Notes: generated by a model not told the origin, from the letters alone. DNA of 64,000 nt from Pararhizobium capsulatum DSM 1112 (GCF_030814475.1 NZ_JAUSVF010000002.1:558001-622000), one strand, 5' to 3'; counted from the first letter of the stretch, positions 55,193-64,000 are shown. A program made the numbers and translations.

Positions 55193-56341
55193 ATGATCTC
55201 AAGACGACTTGCGACCACCGCTACCTTTTTCTCCCTGTTGATTGCTTCCAGCGGCGTTCTTGCCCAGGAGCCGCCAAAACCGCAGGTCACTGTCGCCAAA
55301 CCCGTCGTGCGCGACGTAGTCGACAGCGACGAATTCATCGGCCGTTTCGAGGCCGTGGACGAGGTCGCGATCCGCTCGCGTGTTGGCGGTTATCTTGACG
55401 AGATCGGTTTCACGGATGGTGCCTACGTCAACAAGGGCGACAAGCTGTTCGTGATAGATCAGCGTCCTTTCAAGACGGCGCTCGACGTTGCGCAATCTTC
55501 CATGGAAGTTGCGAAATCAGCGCTCGATTTCGCCCAGACGGAATTTACCCGGACGGAGGGGCTTGCCAAGGCGGGAACGCTGCCAACCTCGACGCTCGAT
55601 CTGCGGCGGCGCGAGCTGCTCTCGGCAGAGGCCAATATGCGCGGTGTCGAGGCCAGTCTGGCGCGGGCAAAACTCGATATGGAATACACGGTGATTAACG
55701 CTCCCCTGAGCGGCCGTATCGACCGCAAGCTGATCTCCATCGGCAATCTGGTTCAGGCGGATCAAACCCTCCTGACCACTATCGTCTCGCTTGATCCGAT
55801 CGATTTCTACTTCGATGTCGATGAGCGGCGCCTGCTCTCCTATGCCCGCGAAGCGCGGCAGAAGGGCGGCGTGTTGCAACAGGGTGGCAACCTCGAGGTT
55901 TCCGTTACCATCACCGACGCCAATGAAAAACCCTTCAAGGGTAAGCTGGATTTTGCTGAAAACCGCGTCGATGGCGAAACCGGAACGATGCGCGTGCGAG
56001 CCCGCTTCGACAATCCCGATTTCGTGCTCCAGCCCGGCCTTTTCGGACGCATCCTGGTGGAAGGTTCGAACCACTACCAAGGCATTCTCGTGCCCGATGA
56101 TGCGATCGGTTCCGATCAGGATCAGCGTGTCGTCTATGTGGTGGGCGAGGATGGCTCGGTTTCCACCAAGCCAGTGCGGCTCGGGCCGCGTCTCTACGGC
56201 TACCGTGTCATCCGCGAAGGCATGACCGGCGACGAGACGATCGTGGTCAACGGCCTGATGCGCATCCGTCCGGGCGTGAAGGTCGATCCGCAGATGACCG
56301 AGCTGCCGCCGGAAGGCAAGACCGCGGAGAGCGGCCAATGA
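55193..56341 (+). CDS. RND efflux periplasmic adaptor subunit
   Basis: A 382-residue membrane-fusion protein of the HlyD/AcrA family: signal peptide (about 1-25, ending LAQ), lipoyl half-motifs VAIRSRVGGYLDEIGFTDGAYVNKGDKLFVIDQRPF and VINAPLSGRIDRKLISIGNLV flanking a short coiled coil (about 95-150), then beta-barrel and membrane-proximal domains. No lipobox cysteine is seen, so it is anchored by other means. ATG 55193 fits the signal peptide. The stop overlaps the pump start by ATGA. Confidence 0.93.
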   Translation: MISRRLATTATFFSLLIASSGVLAQEPPKPQVTVAKPVVRDVVDSDEFIGRFEAVDEVAIRSRVGGYLDEIGFTDGAYVNKGDKLFVIDQRPFKTALDVAQSSMEVAKSALDFAQTEFTRTEGLAKAGTLPTSTLDLRRRELLSAEANMRGVEASLARAKLDMEYTVINAPLSGRIDRKLISIGNLVQADQTLLTTIVSLDPIDFYFDVDERRLLSYAREARQKGGVLQQGGNLEVSVTITDANEKPFKGKLDFAENRVDGETGTMRVRARFDNPDFVLQPGLFGRILVEGSNHYQGILVPDDAIGSDQDQRVVYVVGEDGSVSTKPVRLGPRLYGYRVIREGMTGDETIVVNGLMRIRPGVKVDPQMTELPPEGKTAESGQ

Positions 56342-59300
56342 GGTTCGCGCATTTCTTCGTCGATCGGCCGATCTTTGCGTCGGTCATCTCGATGTTCCTG
56401 CTGCTTGTCGGCGGCATCGCCTATTTCCAGCTCCCGGTGGCGCAGTATCCGGAAATCGCGCCGCCGACCATTGTCGTGCGCACTGCCTATCCCGGCGCGG
56501 ATGCCCAGACAATCGCCGATACGGTGGCAACGCCGCTGGAGCAGGAGATCAACGGCGTCGAAGATATGCTCTACATGTCCTCCTATTCGACGGCCGATGG
56601 CTCGATGTCGCTGACCATGACCTTCAAGCTCGGCACCGACCTCGATCAGGCTCAGGTCCTGGTTCAGAACCGGGTGGCAATCGCCGAGCCGAGGCTGCCC
56701 GAAGAGGTACGGCGCATCGGCATCACCACCGCCAAAAGCTCGCCGGACCTGATGATGGTCGTGCACCTTCTCTCACCGAACGATCGCTACGACCAGCTTT
56801 ACGTCTCGAACTATGCCCGCTCGCGCATTCGTGACGTGCTGGTGCGGCTGGATGGCGTCGGCGATGTCATCCTGTTCGGCGAGCGCGAATATGCCCTGCG
56901 CATCTGGCTCGATCCGCAAAAGCTCGGAGCCTATGGCATGACTTCGGGTGATGTCGTGCAGGCGCTGCGTGACCAGAACGTGCAGGTCTCCGGCGGCTCG
57001 ATTGGCGGTCCGCCCAATGCCGGCACCAATGCCTTTCAGTATACGGTGACAACCGAAGGCCGCTTCAGCGATCCGCGCCAGTTCCGCTACATCATCGTCA
57101 AGGCCACGGAGAGCGGCCGGCTCGTCCAGTTGCAGGATGTCGCCCGCATCGAGCTCGGTGCCAAGGACTATGTCACCAACTCCTATCTTGACGGCAAGCC
57201 GGCTGTTGCGCTCGGCATTTTCGCGCGGCCCGGCACCAATGCGCTTGCGGCGGCGGCGTCGATCCAGACCAACATGAAGCGTCTTTCAGAGGCATTCCCC
57301 CCAGGCCTCGAATACCGCATCGTCTACAATCCGACCGAGTTCATCTCGGAATCGATCGATGAGGTTTACAAGACCATCCTCGAGGCCGCGATCCTCGTTG
57401 CCATCGTCGTTCTGGTCTTTCTACAATCCTGGCGAACGGCGATTATACCGATCATTGCCATTCCCGTTTCGCTGATCGGCACCTTCGCTTTTCTGCTCGC
57501 CTTCGGTTTCTCACTCAACATGCTGACTTTGTTCGGGCTGGTGCTCGCGATTGGCATCGTCGTGGATGACGCGATCGTCGTCGTCGAGAATGTGGAGCGT
57601 AACATCGCGCTCGGCATGTCGCCCGCCGAGGCATCCCACGCAACGATGAGCGAGGTCGGTACCGCCGTCATGGCGATCGCCCTGGTATTGATCGCTGTGT
57701 TCGTGCCGACGGCCTTCATTCCGGGTATTTCTGGGCAGTTCTATCTGCAGTTTGCGGTGACAATATCTGTTGCGACGGCTATCTCCGCGTTGAACTCGCT
57801 CACGCTTTCGCCGGCGCTGGCGGCGCTGATCCTTCAACCTCACAACCATCACGAATCGAGCAATCCCATAGCCCGTTTCGGCCGCGGGATCGCCAATGGG
57901 TTCAACCGTGGTTTTGATCGACTGTCCTCAGGCTACGCCTGGATCGTCGGCCACCTAGTGCGCACGGGGATCGCTGTCCTTGCGACGCTGGTCGTCTTCG
58001 CCGGGTTGCTTGGCGCAACCTGGTATATGAGCCAACTCGTGCCGCGCGGCTTCGTCCCGACCATGGACCAGGGCTACGCCATCGTTGTCGTACAATTGCC
58101 AGACGGGGCATCGCTGGCGCGCACGGATGCCGTGATCCAACGAGCCTCCGAGATCATCCGCAAGGTTCCGGGCGTGAAGAATGCCGTTGCCTTCTCCGGT
58201 TTCAGCGGCGCGACGTTTACCAATGCTTCGAACTCCGGTGTGGTCTTCGCCTCCTTCGAGCCGTTCGAAGAACGGCTGAAACACGGCCAAAGCGCCCCGC
58301 AGATCATCGGGCAGCTTTATGGATCGCTCCAAAGCATCCAGGAAGCCTTCATCATCGCCGTACCGCCGCCGCCTGTTTCCGGCATCGGAAATTCCGGCGG
58401 CTTCAAGATGCATCTGCTCGACCTGGAAAGCGCCGACATGCGCCGGGTGCTCGGGCTCGCCTATCAGATGATGGGTACCGCCAACCAGACCCCAGGTCTG
58501 ACCGGCGTGTTCACAACCTTCTCGGCCTCCAGCCCGCAGTATTTCCTGGCGATCGACCGCGACAAGGCGCGGGCGCTCAATGTGCCGATCCCCAATATCT
58601 TCGAGACCCTCTCGATCAATCTCGGCACGTCCTATGTCAACGATTTCAACACGCTCGGCCGTGTGTATCAGGTGCGCGCGCAGGCCGATCAGCAATATCG
58701 CATGGAGCGCGAGGACATTCTGGCGCTGAAGGTCCGTTCCGCAACGGGCGCCCTCGTGCCACTCGGCACGATCGTCGACATCCGCGATTCTTCCGGTCCG
58801 TCGCTTGTCCAGCGCTACAACATGTACGTCTCCGTTCCGTTGCAGGGCAATGCCGCCCCCGGCGTCTCCACCGGTGAGGCGCTGCTCAAGATGGAGGCGC
58901 TTGCCGGCCAGATCCTGCCGCCAGGCACATCCTTCGAGTGGACCGAGCTTGCCTTCCAGGAGCGGAACACTGGCAATACGGCGATCTTCATCTTCGCGCT
59001 GTCGGTGATCTTCGTCTTCCTGGCGCTATCGGCGCAATATGAAAGCTGGGTCCTTCCGCTTGCCATCATCCTCGTCGTGCCGATGGCGGTTTTGGCCGCA
59101 CTTGTCGGGGTCTTCCTGCGCGGGCTGGACAACAATATCCTCACCCAGATCGGCCTGATCGTGCTGATCGGCCTTGCCGCCAAAAATGCGATCCTGATCG
59201 TTGAGTTCGCGCGGCAGGCAGAGGATCAGGGCATGACGTCGGTGGAGGGCGCGATCGAGGCCAGCCGGTTGCGTCTGCGCCCGATCCTGATGACCGCCTT

Positions 59301-59505
59301 CGCCTTCATTCTCGGTGTCGTGCCGCTGATGATTGCGAAGGGACCGGGTGCGGAAATGCGCCAGGCGCTCGGTACCGCCGTCTTCTCCGGCATGCTCGGG
59401 GTGACAATCCTTGGGCTGTTCCTGACACCGGTGTTTTATGTCACCCTGCGTTCGTTCCGGCGGCGGAAGGTGGTGGGAACGATGGAACCGACTGTTGCCG
59501 AGTAG
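56338..59505 (+). CDS. RND efflux pump, inner-membrane transporter (HAE1 type)
   Basis: A 1055-residue AcrB/MexF-type proton-driven transporter with the full family layout. The N-terminal helix (FFVDRPIFASVISMFLLLVGG) is followed by a first porter domain, helices 2-6 including the proton-relay GIVVDDAIVVVENVER (paired Asp), a second porter domain, and the last helices with GLAAKNAILIVEFARQ (relay Lys). It exports hydrophobic drugs or plant compounds with the adaptor upstream and an outer-membrane TolC-type channel, which is not encoded here. Such pumps in rhizobia commonly handle flavonoids or phytoalexins, but nothing in the sequence settles the substrate. Confidence 0.95.
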   Translation: MRFAHFFVDRPIFASVISMFLLLVGGIAYFQLPVAQYPEIAPPTIVVRTAYPGADAQTIADTVATPLEQEINGVEDMLYMSSYSTADGSMSLTMTFKLGTDLDQAQVLVQNRVAIAEPRLPEEVRRIGITTAKSSPDLMMVVHLLSPNDRYDQLYVSNYARSRIRDVLVRLDGVGDVILFGEREYALRIWLDPQKLGAYGMTSGDVVQALRDQNVQVSGGSIGGPPNAGTNAFQYTVTTEGRFSDPRQFRYIIVKATESGRLVQLQDVARIELGAKDYVTNSYLDGKPAVALGIFARPGTNALAAAASIQTNMKRLSEAFPPGLEYRIVYNPTEFISESIDEVYKTILEAAILVAIVVLVFLQSWRTAIIPIIAIPVSLIGTFAFLLAFGFSLNMLTLFGLVLAIGIVVDDAIVVVENVERNIALGMSPAEASHATMSEVGTAVMAIALVLIAVFVPTAFIPGISGQFYLQFAVTISVATAISALNSLTLSPALAALILQPHNHHESSNPIARFGRGIANGFNRGFDRLSSGYAWIVGHLVRTGIAVLATLVVFAGLLGATWYMSQLVPRGFVPTMDQGYAIVVVQLPDGASLARTDAVIQRASEIIRKVPGVKNAVAFSGFSGATFTNASNSGVVFASFEPFEERLKHGQSAPQIIGQLYGSLQSIQEAFIIAVPPPPVSGIGNSGGFKMHLLDLESADMRRVLGLAYQMMGTANQTPGLTGVFTTFSASSPQYFLAIDRDKARALNVPIPNIFETLSINLGTSYVNDFNTLGRVYQVRAQADQQYRMEREDILALKVRSATGALVPLGTIVDIRDSSGPSLVQRYNMYVSVPLQGNAAPGVSTGEALLKMEALAGQILPPGTSFEWTELAFQERNTGNTAIFIFALSVIFVFLALSAQYESWVLPLAIILVVPMAVLAALVGVFLRGLDNNILTQIGLIVLIGLAAKNAILIVEFARQAEDQGMTSVEGAIEASRLRLRPILMTAFAFILGVVPLMIAKGPGAEMRQALGTAVFSGMLGVTILGLFLTPVFYVTLRSFRRRKVVGTMEPTVAE

Positions 59506-59510
59506 AGTGG

Positions 59511-59789
59511 CTACCGCTTCTCACGCGTGTGCCAGAATCGTATGATGGTGATGGTTGACTGTTTTATTTCGTAGCGCATCTCATAGGAGCCAATGAGAAT
59601 GCGCCTTACTTCGCGTGGGCTGAATTCTTCCAAACGCTCGCCGAGACGCGGTTGCTCCTGAAGGCGGGAAGGCGCAGCCGCGATTGATTGCACAGTGCGC
59701 GCCGCGGCTTGCGGGTTGACGGGTGTCAAAAAGTCATGAAGCCGAGTAAGATCGGCAACGGCTTTTTTCGACCAGATGATGTTCGTCAT
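59511..59789 (-). CDS. ParE/RelE-superfamily toxin
   Basis: A 92-residue toxin of the ParE family: IIWSKKAVADLTRLHDFL at the N-terminus, AARTVQSIAAAPSRLQEQPRLGE in the middle and the conserved YEMRYEIKQSTITIIRFWHTREKR C-terminus. ParE toxins inhibit DNA gyrase, whereas RelE relatives cut mRNA; the sequence fits ParE better. Its start overlaps the antitoxin stop by ATGA. Its stop is 5 bases from the convergent RND pump stop. Confidence 0.9.
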   Translation of the reverse strand: MTNIIWSKKAVADLTRLHDFLTPVNPQAAARTVQSIAAAPSRLQEQPRLGERLEEFSPREVRRILIGSYEMRYEIKQSTITIIRFWHTREKR

Positions 59790-60046
59790 AGCGGCGGCGG
59801 CAGAGGATTTTCGCTATCAAGGCTGTTTGCCCAAGCTAGAACGGCCTGATGATTGATGACATTGCCGGCATCGGCATCTGCCATAGCTTCAAGCGTCAGG
59901 CGTCGGCGTTCTTCCTCTTGATCAATCCAATCAGACAAAGCTTGTTTGACAATCCACCCACGGGAACGCTCAAGGCGTGCGGCGATTTGATCGATCTTCT
60001 CTGCAAGTGGCAAAGGCACATGCGCGGTAAGGACCTTAGTTTCCAT
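59786..60046 (-). CDS. Ribbon-helix-helix antitoxin
   Basis: An 86-residue CopG/RHH-type antitoxin. Residues 1-45 form the DNA-binding ribbon-helix-helix (KVLTAHVPLPLAEKIDQIAARLERSRGWIVKQALSDWI) and the C-terminal part (NVINHQAVLAWANSLDSE) should wrap the toxin. ATG 60046 with AAAGGATAAGAAG upstream was preferred over ATG 60073. It is upstream of and coupled to the toxin gene, the usual order that allows excess antitoxin and autorepression at the palindrome before the operon. Confidence 0.9.
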   Translation of the reverse strand: METKVLTAHVPLPLAEKIDQIAARLERSRGWIVKQALSDWIDQEEERRRLTLEAMADADAGNVINHQAVLAWANSLDSENPLPPPL

Positions 60047-60071
60047 CTTCTTATCCTTTTTAATCGTTATC

Positions 60072-60084
60072 AATCATAATGATT
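60072..60084. promoter_or_regulatory. Operator palindrome of the toxin-antitoxin operon
   Basis: AATCAT-A-ATGATT is a perfect 6-bp inverted repeat with one central base, 25 bases upstream of the antitoxin start, within a run of further ATC/GAT repeats (60060-60097). RHH antitoxins bind such repeats to repress their own operon. Confidence 0.6.
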
Positions 60085-60241
60085 AAAGTTGATTAATCCA
60101 GAATTTTCCGATGAGTTAGAAGACGTTGTTTCGCCAACCAAACTAGAATGACTGCAATCCCCTTGAACCCTTTGTCCGGAAAAGCATAACTGCCGAGAGC
60201 GCGCTGTCCGGCGCGACTGATTCCGGGAGTTCTCAGCCGAA

Positions 60242-61402
60242 ATGGTGGATCTGCAGCGACGTTTTCCCTGCGTGGCAGATATGGAGAAGGCGGCGAAGCG
60301 GCGGATGCCGCGCTTCGTGCATGATTATCTGATCGGTGGTCTTGGCCGTGAAGACAACGTTCGTCGCAACGTCGAAAGCCTGCGCGACGTGCAACTGATG
60401 CCTCGCTATCTCTCCGATGCTTCTACCCCTGACACGGCGGTTACGCTCTTCGGCCGGCATTTTGCCGCGCCATTTGCCGTGGCGCCGCTTGGGCTTGCCG
60501 GCCTTCTCTGGCCGGGCTGCGAGGTGCCGATCGCTGGTGCCGCTCGCGGGCATAACGTTTCCCATGTTCTCAGCACCTTCTCCAATCGTTCGATAGAAAC
60601 GATCCGGCCGGTTGCCGGTGAAAACGGATGGTTTCAGTTCTATCCGCCGAACGATCCTGCGATGGAAGCCGACATGCTCGTCCGCGCGGGAAAGGCGGGT
60701 TACGAAACGCTGGTTCTGACGGTCGATATTCCGGCTCCAACCCGCCGCGAACGCGATATCCGCAATGGTCTTTCCGTGCCGCCCCGGCTCGATCTTGCCA
60801 CGATGCTGCAAATCGCAACGCATCCGGCCTGGGCGTTGCACGTGCTTCGCCACGGCATCCCCGAGTTCGAGAATCTGTCTCCCTACTATCCGAAGGGCGC
60901 ATCGCTTGCCGCATCAGCCAAATTCGTCGGTCGTGTCATGCAAGGCCATATCACTGCCGAGCGCACGGCGCAGATCCGCGCGGCTTGGAAAGGCAAGATC
61001 TTCGTCAAGGGCGTGCTCGATCCTGAAGAAGCCGCCGCTTATATAGCGCTGGGTGCTGACGGTTTGATCGTCTCCAATCATGGCGGACGACAGCTGGATG
61101 CGGCACCAAGTGCCGTGGATATGTTGCCGCTCATCCGCAGGAAGCTGGGTCCCGACGCCGTCATTCTCGCCGATGGTGGTATTCGCTCTGGCCTCGATGT
61201 CGCGCGCATGATCGCGCTCGGTGCGGATATGGTGCTGATCGGCCGGCCCTTTATTTTCGCGAGTGCGGCAATCGGCCATGATGGGGCGGATCACCTGATC
61301 GGCATTCTCAAAGCCGAGTTAAAATCGACCATGGCGCAGCTAGGATGCGCTACCGTGCGGGACCTGCCGGCCTCGCTACATACTCCCCACACGGTCGCGT
61401 AA
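60242..61402 (+). CDS. lldD: FMN-dependent alpha-hydroxy acid dehydrogenase (L-lactate dehydrogenase type)
   Basis: A 386-residue FMN_dh-family flavoprotein. Catalytic and FMN-binding elements are RFVHDYLIGG near the N-terminus, APLGLAGLLWPG, GWFQFYPPND, the active-site His/Arg in VSNHGGRQLDAAPS and the FMN-phosphate segment ILADGGIRSGLDVARMIALGADMVLIGRPF. It oxidises an L-2-hydroxy acid, most often L-lactate, feeding electrons to the respiratory chain; glycolate or mandelate are alternatives. ATG 60242 is used (GGGAG upstream); ATG 60281 is possible. The FAD dehydrogenase gene follows after 20 bases. Confidence 0.88.
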   Translation: MVDLQRRFPCVADMEKAAKRRMPRFVHDYLIGGLGREDNVRRNVESLRDVQLMPRYLSDASTPDTAVTLFGRHFAAPFAVAPLGLAGLLWPGCEVPIAGAARGHNVSHVLSTFSNRSIETIRPVAGENGWFQFYPPNDPAMEADMLVRAGKAGYETLVLTVDIPAPTRRERDIRNGLSVPPRLDLATMLQIATHPAWALHVLRHGIPEFENLSPYYPKGASLAASAKFVGRVMQGHITAERTAQIRAAWKGKIFVKGVLDPEEAAAYIALGADGLIVSNHGGRQLDAAPSAVDMLPLIRRKLGPDAVILADGGIRSGLDVARMIALGADMVLIGRPFIFASAAIGHDGADHLIGILKAELKSTMAQLGCATVRDLPASLHTPHTVA

Positions 61403-61422
61403 GACGGAAAGGACGGCACTAA

Positions 61423-62799
61423 ATGGCTCTTCTTGATGAACTCGAAGCGGCGCTCGGGGATGACGTGGTGCTGACGGGCGACCAGATCAGCGAACGCTAC
61501 CGCAGCGACGAAAGCCATTCTGGCCGTGCCTTGCCATTTGCGGTCCTGCGTCCGGCAACTGTCGAAGCGGTTTCACAGGCGCTCGCGATCTGCGACCGTC
61601 ACTGCCAGAGTGTCGTACCACAAGGTGGTTTGACCGGCCTTGCCGGCGGCGCCAATCCGCGCGGCGGCGATATCGCGCTTTCGCTGGAACGGTTCACCGG
61701 CATCGAGGAAATCGATGCAGCGGCGGCAACGATGACGGTGCGGGCTGGAACGCCACTCGAAGTTGCCCAGCAAGCGGCCGAGAAGGCAGGATTTCTGCTG
61801 CCGATCGATTTGGGGTCGCGCGGCAGCTGCCAGATCGGCGGCAATATCGCCACCAATGCCGGTGGCATCCGCGTTATCCGCCATGGCGTGACCCGTGACA
61901 ATGTACTGGGGCTCGAAGCCGTCATCGCCGATGGCACTATTCTCTCATCGCTCAACAAGACGATGAAGAACAACACCGGCTATGACCTTCGCCAACTCTT
62001 CATCGGCTCCGAGGGCACGCTCGGCATCATCACCCGCGCTGTCCTGAAGCTGAAACCGCTGCCGAGCAGTCGGTCGACGGCGCTCTGTGCGGCGACAAGC
62101 TACGAGAAGGTCGTCTCACTCCTGCGCATGGCAAAGCTGATGCTTGCCAATGTCTCCGCCTTCGAAGTGATGTGGGACAGCTATTTTCGCTTCAATGCTG
62201 AGGCTCTCGGGCTCAAGTTCTTCGACGTGGATCATCCCTTCCTCGTGATCGTGGAAGAGGATCTCTTCGGAAATGATCAGGGCGGCGAGCGTTTCGAGGC
62301 CTTTCTGGCCGCCGCCTTCGAGGAAGGCCTGATCGACGATGCGTTGATTGCGCAATCTGAGAAGGAAGCGCGCAATTTCTGGTCCGTGCGCGAGGGCTAT
62401 ACCATGGACAAGATGCTGCCCTCGCTCGTCAATCTCGATATCAGCATGGCGATTGGCCGGATCGGTGACTATGCCGCCGAATGCGGGAGGGCGATGCTGG
62501 CGCGCTTCCCGGGTGCACATGTCTCGTTCTTCGGGCATATCGGTGATAGCAATCTGCATGTCACCATCGCGACGCAGGCCGGCACAGAGGACGATGCGCA
62601 TACGATCGACGAGATCGCCTATGATCTGGTACGTCAGTACGGCGGCTCGATTTCGGCCGAGCACGGTATCGGCACGCTGAAACGCGATTATCTCGGCCAT
62701 TCCCGCAGCCCTCAAGAACTTGCCGTCATGCGCCACATCAAGGCAGCGCTCGATCCAAACGGCATCCTCAATCCGGGCAAGGTGCTACCGCCGGTCTGA
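61423..62799 (+). CDS. GlcD-type FAD-linked 2-hydroxyacid dehydrogenase
   Basis: A 458-residue flavoprotein with a PCMH FAD-binding domain (about 40-215: VVPQGGLTGLAGGANPRGG, GSRGSCQIGGNIATNAGGIRVIRHGVTRDNVLGLE, GSEGTLGIITRAVLK) and a C-terminal FAD-oxidase cap containing HVSFFGHIGDSNLHVT and SAEHGIGTLKRDYLGHSRS. This family includes D-lactate, D-2-hydroxyglutarate and glycolate (GlcD) dehydrogenases. Next to an L-2-hydroxyacid dehydrogenase it may handle the opposite lactate isomer. The GlcE and GlcF subunits of glycolate oxidase are absent, so a D-lactate or D-2-hydroxyglutarate enzyme is more likely. Confidence 0.9.
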   Translation: MALLDELEAALGDDVVLTGDQISERYRSDESHSGRALPFAVLRPATVEAVSQALAICDRHCQSVVPQGGLTGLAGGANPRGGDIALSLERFTGIEEIDAAAATMTVRAGTPLEVAQQAAEKAGFLLPIDLGSRGSCQIGGNIATNAGGIRVIRHGVTRDNVLGLEAVIADGTILSSLNKTMKNNTGYDLRQLFIGSEGTLGIITRAVLKLKPLPSSRSTALCAATSYEKVVSLLRMAKLMLANVSAFEVMWDSYFRFNAEALGLKFFDVDHPFLVIVEEDLFGNDQGGERFEAFLAAAFEEGLIDDALIAQSEKEARNFWSVREGYTMDKMLPSLVNLDISMAIGRIGDYAAECGRAMLARFPGAHVSFFGHIGDSNLHVTIATQAGTEDDAHTIDEIAYDLVRQYGGSISAEHGIGTLKRDYLGHSRSPQELAVMRHIKAALDPNGILNPGKVLPPV

Positions 62800-62898
62800 T
62801 CTGCTCAGGTCGGACGCCCAAAACAATTCCACTCGCCGCGGTTCTGAGATACCCTTCCGCATCGGCATGAACGTCGAAGCAACTGCGGAGGATTTCGC

Positions 62899-64000
62899 AT
62901 GTCCAGCTCGCCCTCAAAGGCACTTCTGCTCTCCCTTACCATTACGATTGCGCCCGTCGGCTCAGCCTATCCGGCCTCCCCTCATCCCGTCTCTGCCGAA
63001 AACGGGATGGTGGTGACGGCCCAGCATCTCGCGTCCGATATCGGCATCAATATCCTGAAAAAGGGAGGCAATGCCGTCGATGCCGCGGTGGCAGTCGGCT
63101 ATGCGCTCGCCGTGGTCTATCCGACCGCCGGCAATATCGGCGGTGGCGGTTTCATGACCATTCGGCTGAAGGATGGCAAAACGACCTTTCTCGACTTTCG
63201 CGAACGCGCGCCGCTTGCCGCGACGAAGACGATGTATCTCGATGACAAGGGCGAGAGGGTAAAAGGGCTGAGCACGTCAGGCTATCTCGCCGTTGGCGTG
63301 CCGGGCTCTGTCGCGGGGCTGGAAGCCGCCCGTGAGCGTTATGGTACCTTGCCGCGCCAGGAGCTGATGGCCCCGGCCATTCGGCTGGCCTCGGAAGGTT
63401 TTGGGCTCGAACAGGGCGACGTCGCCTCGCTGCAAGCCGGCTTCAAGAAGCTTTCGAAGGACAAAGCATCCGCCGCGATCTTCCTCAAGCCTGACGGCAA
63501 GCCGTTCGAGATCGGTGAAACCTTGAAACAGGCTGATCTCGCCCTCAGCCTGAGCAACATCTCTGAAAATGGGCCGGATGCCTTCTACAAGGGTGGCATC
63601 GCGGAGGAGATCGTCAAGGCAAGCGCGTCAGCCGGCGGCATCCTCGCAAAAGTGGATTTCGAGCAATATCAGGTGCGGGAGCTTGCCCCGGTCACCTGCA
63701 ATTATCGCGGTTACGAGATCGTCTCCTCGCCACCGCCCAGTTCCGGCGGCGTCATCATCTGCGAAATCCTCAACATCCTCGAAGCCTATCCGATTGCTTA
63801 TCTCGGATATGGATCGGCCGAGACCGTCCATGTGATGATCGAGGCGATGCGGCACGCCTATGTCGATCGCAACTCGGCGCTGGGCGATCCAGATTTCGTC
63901 AAGAACCCCGTCTCCAAACTGCTGGACAAGGGCTATGCTGCAGAAATCCGTGAAAGGATCAGCCCTTTCAAGGCCGGCATTTCCGCTGATCTCAAGCCGG
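62899..64000 (+). CDS. ggt: Gamma-glutamyltransferase, 3'-truncated by window edge
   Basis: The frame is open from ATG 62899 to the end of the window (367 codons). It has a signal peptide (about residues 1-24), then the GGT large-subunit motifs: MVVTAQHLASDIGINILKKGGNAVDAAVAVGYALAVVYPTAGNIGGGGFM, FLDFRERAP with the glutamyl-binding Arg, GVPGSVAGL, and SSPPPSSGGVIICEILNIL. The processing Thr and small subunit lie beyond the edge. GGT acts in the periplasm on glutathione and gamma-glutamyl peptides. Start is fixed by GGAGGA at 62887-62892. It follows the FAD dehydrogenase gene by 99 bases and may be a separate transcript. Confidence 0.93.
   Translation, partial: MSSSPSKALLLSLTITIAPVGSAYPASPHPVSAENGMVVTAQHLASDIGINILKKGGNAVDAAVAVGYALAVVYPTAGNIGGGGFMTIRLKDGKTTFLDFRERAPLAATKTMYLDDKGERVKGLSTSGYLAVGVPGSVAGLEAARERYGTLPRQELMAPAIRLASEGFGLEQGDVASLQAGFKKLSKDKASAAIFLKPDGKPFEIGETLKQADLALSLSNISENGPDAFYKGGIAEEIVKASASAGGILAKVDFEQYQVRELAPVTCNYRGYEIVSSPPPSSGGVIICEILNILEAYPIAYLGYGSAETVHVMIEAMRHAYVDRNSALGDPDFVKNPVSKLLDKGYAAEIRERISPFKAGISADLKP

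Overview
The window is chromosome- or megaplasmid-type DNA from an alphaproteobacterium of the family Rhizobiaceae (Rhizobium/Agrobacterium/Ensifer type). The evidence is a succinoglycan (exo) gene cluster with gene order matching that known from Sinorhizobium meliloti, two copies of a RIME-like rhizobial palindromic repeat, high GC coding sequence, and typical rhizobial families (BKACE, MalEFGK-type ABC importers, several class III cyclases). I saw no rRNA, tRNA, CRISPR array, prophage or insertion sequence. Species cannot be fixed from the sequence alone.

Layout. (1) 1-3574: end of a hydantoinase/oxoprolinase operon (hyuB, cut by the window edge), an M24 peptidase and an XRE-cupin regulator. 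(2) 3584-23634: a nearly complete succinoglycan exopolysaccharide locus in the order exoZ-exoQ-exoF-exoY (leftward), exoX and exoU (rightward), exoW-exoV (leftward), exoT, then a long rightward operon exoH-K-L-A-M-O-N-P. It covers precursor supply (ExoN), the lipid-linked first sugar (ExoY/F), six glycosyltransferases (ExoA, L, M, O, U, W), pyruvyl, succinyl and acetyl decoration (ExoV, H, Z), flipping and polymerisation (ExoT, Q, P), trimming (ExoK) and the small inhibitor ExoX. Only exoB and the dispensable exoI of the classical cluster are absent. (3) 23724-36963: branched-chain amino acid catabolism. A 3-hydroxyisobutyrate dehydrogenase gene and two regulators face a rightward operon for an SDR, thiolase, acyl-CoA dehydrogenase, the four branched-chain 2-oxoacid dehydrogenase components, 3-hydroxyisobutyryl-CoA hydrolase and enoyl-CoA hydratase. 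This covers most of valine and isoleucine degradation. (4) 36964-38616: palindromes, a membrane class III cyclase and a YbaN-type membrane protein.

(5) 38622-45182: a compact five-gene leftward operon (DMFase-like hydrolase, class III aminotransferase, BKACE, GNAT acetyltransferase, acetylpolyamine-amidohydrolase-like deacetylase) with a divergent LysR gene. No named pathway I know combines these, so this is the best candidate for an undescribed catabolic route. (6) 45222-51715: a RIME repeat, then a FadR-type GntR regulator with a palindromic operator, a Cys/Met-metabolism PLP enzyme and a complete MalEFGK-type ABC importer. (7) 51722-59505: a soluble class III cyclase, a LysR/SDR divergent pair, and an RND efflux adaptor plus pump. 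(8) 59511-60084: a ParE-type toxin with its ribbon-helix-helix antitoxin and a palindromic operator. (9) 60242-64000: an FMN-dependent 2-hydroxyacid dehydrogenase, a GlcD-type FAD dehydrogenase and the start of a gamma-glutamyltransferase gene, cut by the right edge.

Within the regions the genes are packed as translationally coupled operons with frequent ATGA overlaps. Several start sites were moved inward from the longest reading frame on the basis of Shine-Dalgarno spacing; these choices are stated in the entries.
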